64,000 nucleotides of DNA from Mucilaginibacter flavidus (lineage in GTDB: Bacteria > Bacteroidota > Bacteroidia > Sphingobacteriales > Sphingobacteriaceae), in assembly GCF_024055575.1 (NCBI RefSeq), contig NZ_JAMXOE010000006.1, forward strand, positions 178,138 through 242,137, given 5' to 3'. Under the pieces are notes generated by a model. That model was not told the origin of the DNA and ran no database searches. It worked only from the letters and a program-made list of their open reading frames with translations. Each line of letters opens with the position of its first letter. Position 1 is the first letter of the stretch. This document shows positions 63,937 through 64,000 of this stretch, in pieces. The position numbers were made by a program, and so were the translations under genes.

Positions 63937-63944
63937 TTCCCTGG
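63889..63944 (-). repeat. Short tandem repeats of IS21-end type
   Basis: On the minus strand TGGTCAGTTT occurs at 63922-63931 and 63898-63907, 24 bp apart, each followed by a C-rich trinucleotide and CGGAAT. A third partial unit (GGAATTGCC) precedes them. Spaced TGGTCAGTTT units are, from memory, typical of the multiple transposase-binding repeats at IS21-family ends. They encode the first residues of the IS630-type frame. Confidence 0.6.
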
Positions 63945-64000
63945 CGAACGGGTTCAGCGAGAGCTGTAAAAGCGTTGTGTTAAAAGTAGTTATTTAAAAG

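Overview
The window comes from a Bacteroidota chromosome, most likely a Sphingobacteriaceae member such as Mucilaginibacter or Pedobacter (inference). The pointers are a secreted giant with a type IX secretion C-terminal sorting domain, an UpxY/NusG-type antiterminator, Wzi-family capsule barrels, promoter-like TTTG-N19-TAnnTTTG signals and almost no Shine-Dalgarno sequences. 

Left flank (1-11.5 kb): a secreted protein with an HELTH motif, LGFP repeats and INPQPLPP repeats (5' end outside the window), a small lipocalin-like protein, a secreted esterase, then a 670-bp gap holding a strong hairpin terminator and what looks like a displaced tRNA 3' end, followed by an excisionase-type HTH gene. 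Together these suggest one end of a tRNA-integrated island. On the minus strand follow a 1497-residue T9SS-sorted adhesin-like protein, a family 2 glycosyltransferase and a decayed partial copy of that same glycosyltransferase. 

Core (11.5-57.0 kb): 43 consecutive plus-strand genes, nearly all overlapping or separated by less than 45 bp, form one very large exopolysaccharide/capsule operon. It starts with a Wza-like export lipoprotein, a Wzc-like tyrosine kinase/co-polymerase and an UpxY-like antiterminator. Then come AsnB, a Wzm/Wzt ABC exporter whose ATPase has a C-terminal cargo domain, about 22 glycosyltransferases (GT2, GT4, GT9, GT11 and others), seven methyltransferase-type genes (one broken by a single amber codon), and O-acylation enzymes (CatB-like, WcaF-like, acyltransferase-3, and an MBOAT/AlgJ-like pair). 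The operon ends with a module of a Wzy-like membrane protein, a GT4, a methyltransferase, a GT2-exosortase fusion, a Wzi barrel, a WcaF-like acetyltransferase and a polytopic membrane protein. I see no initiating phosphoglycosyltransferase, no Wzx flippase, no nucleotide-sugar synthesis genes and no exosortase substrate, so those must be encoded elsewhere. 

Right flank (57-64 kb): decayed coding sequence, a 15-bp perfect hairpin, a duplicated block of about 365 bp full of palindromic elements, an intact IS110-type transposase with a structured upstream region that could be its bridge RNA, an XRE regulator preceded by three TTTACTTTA boxes, a second Wzi-family barrel paralogous to the one in the operon, a small membrane-anchored hypothetical protein and an IS630-type transposase whose N-terminus appears fused to IS21-like end sequence. 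The most notable points are the hybrid export/polymerisation/exosortase machinery, the probable genomic-island boundary, the amber-interrupted methyltransferase and the palindromic repeat block.
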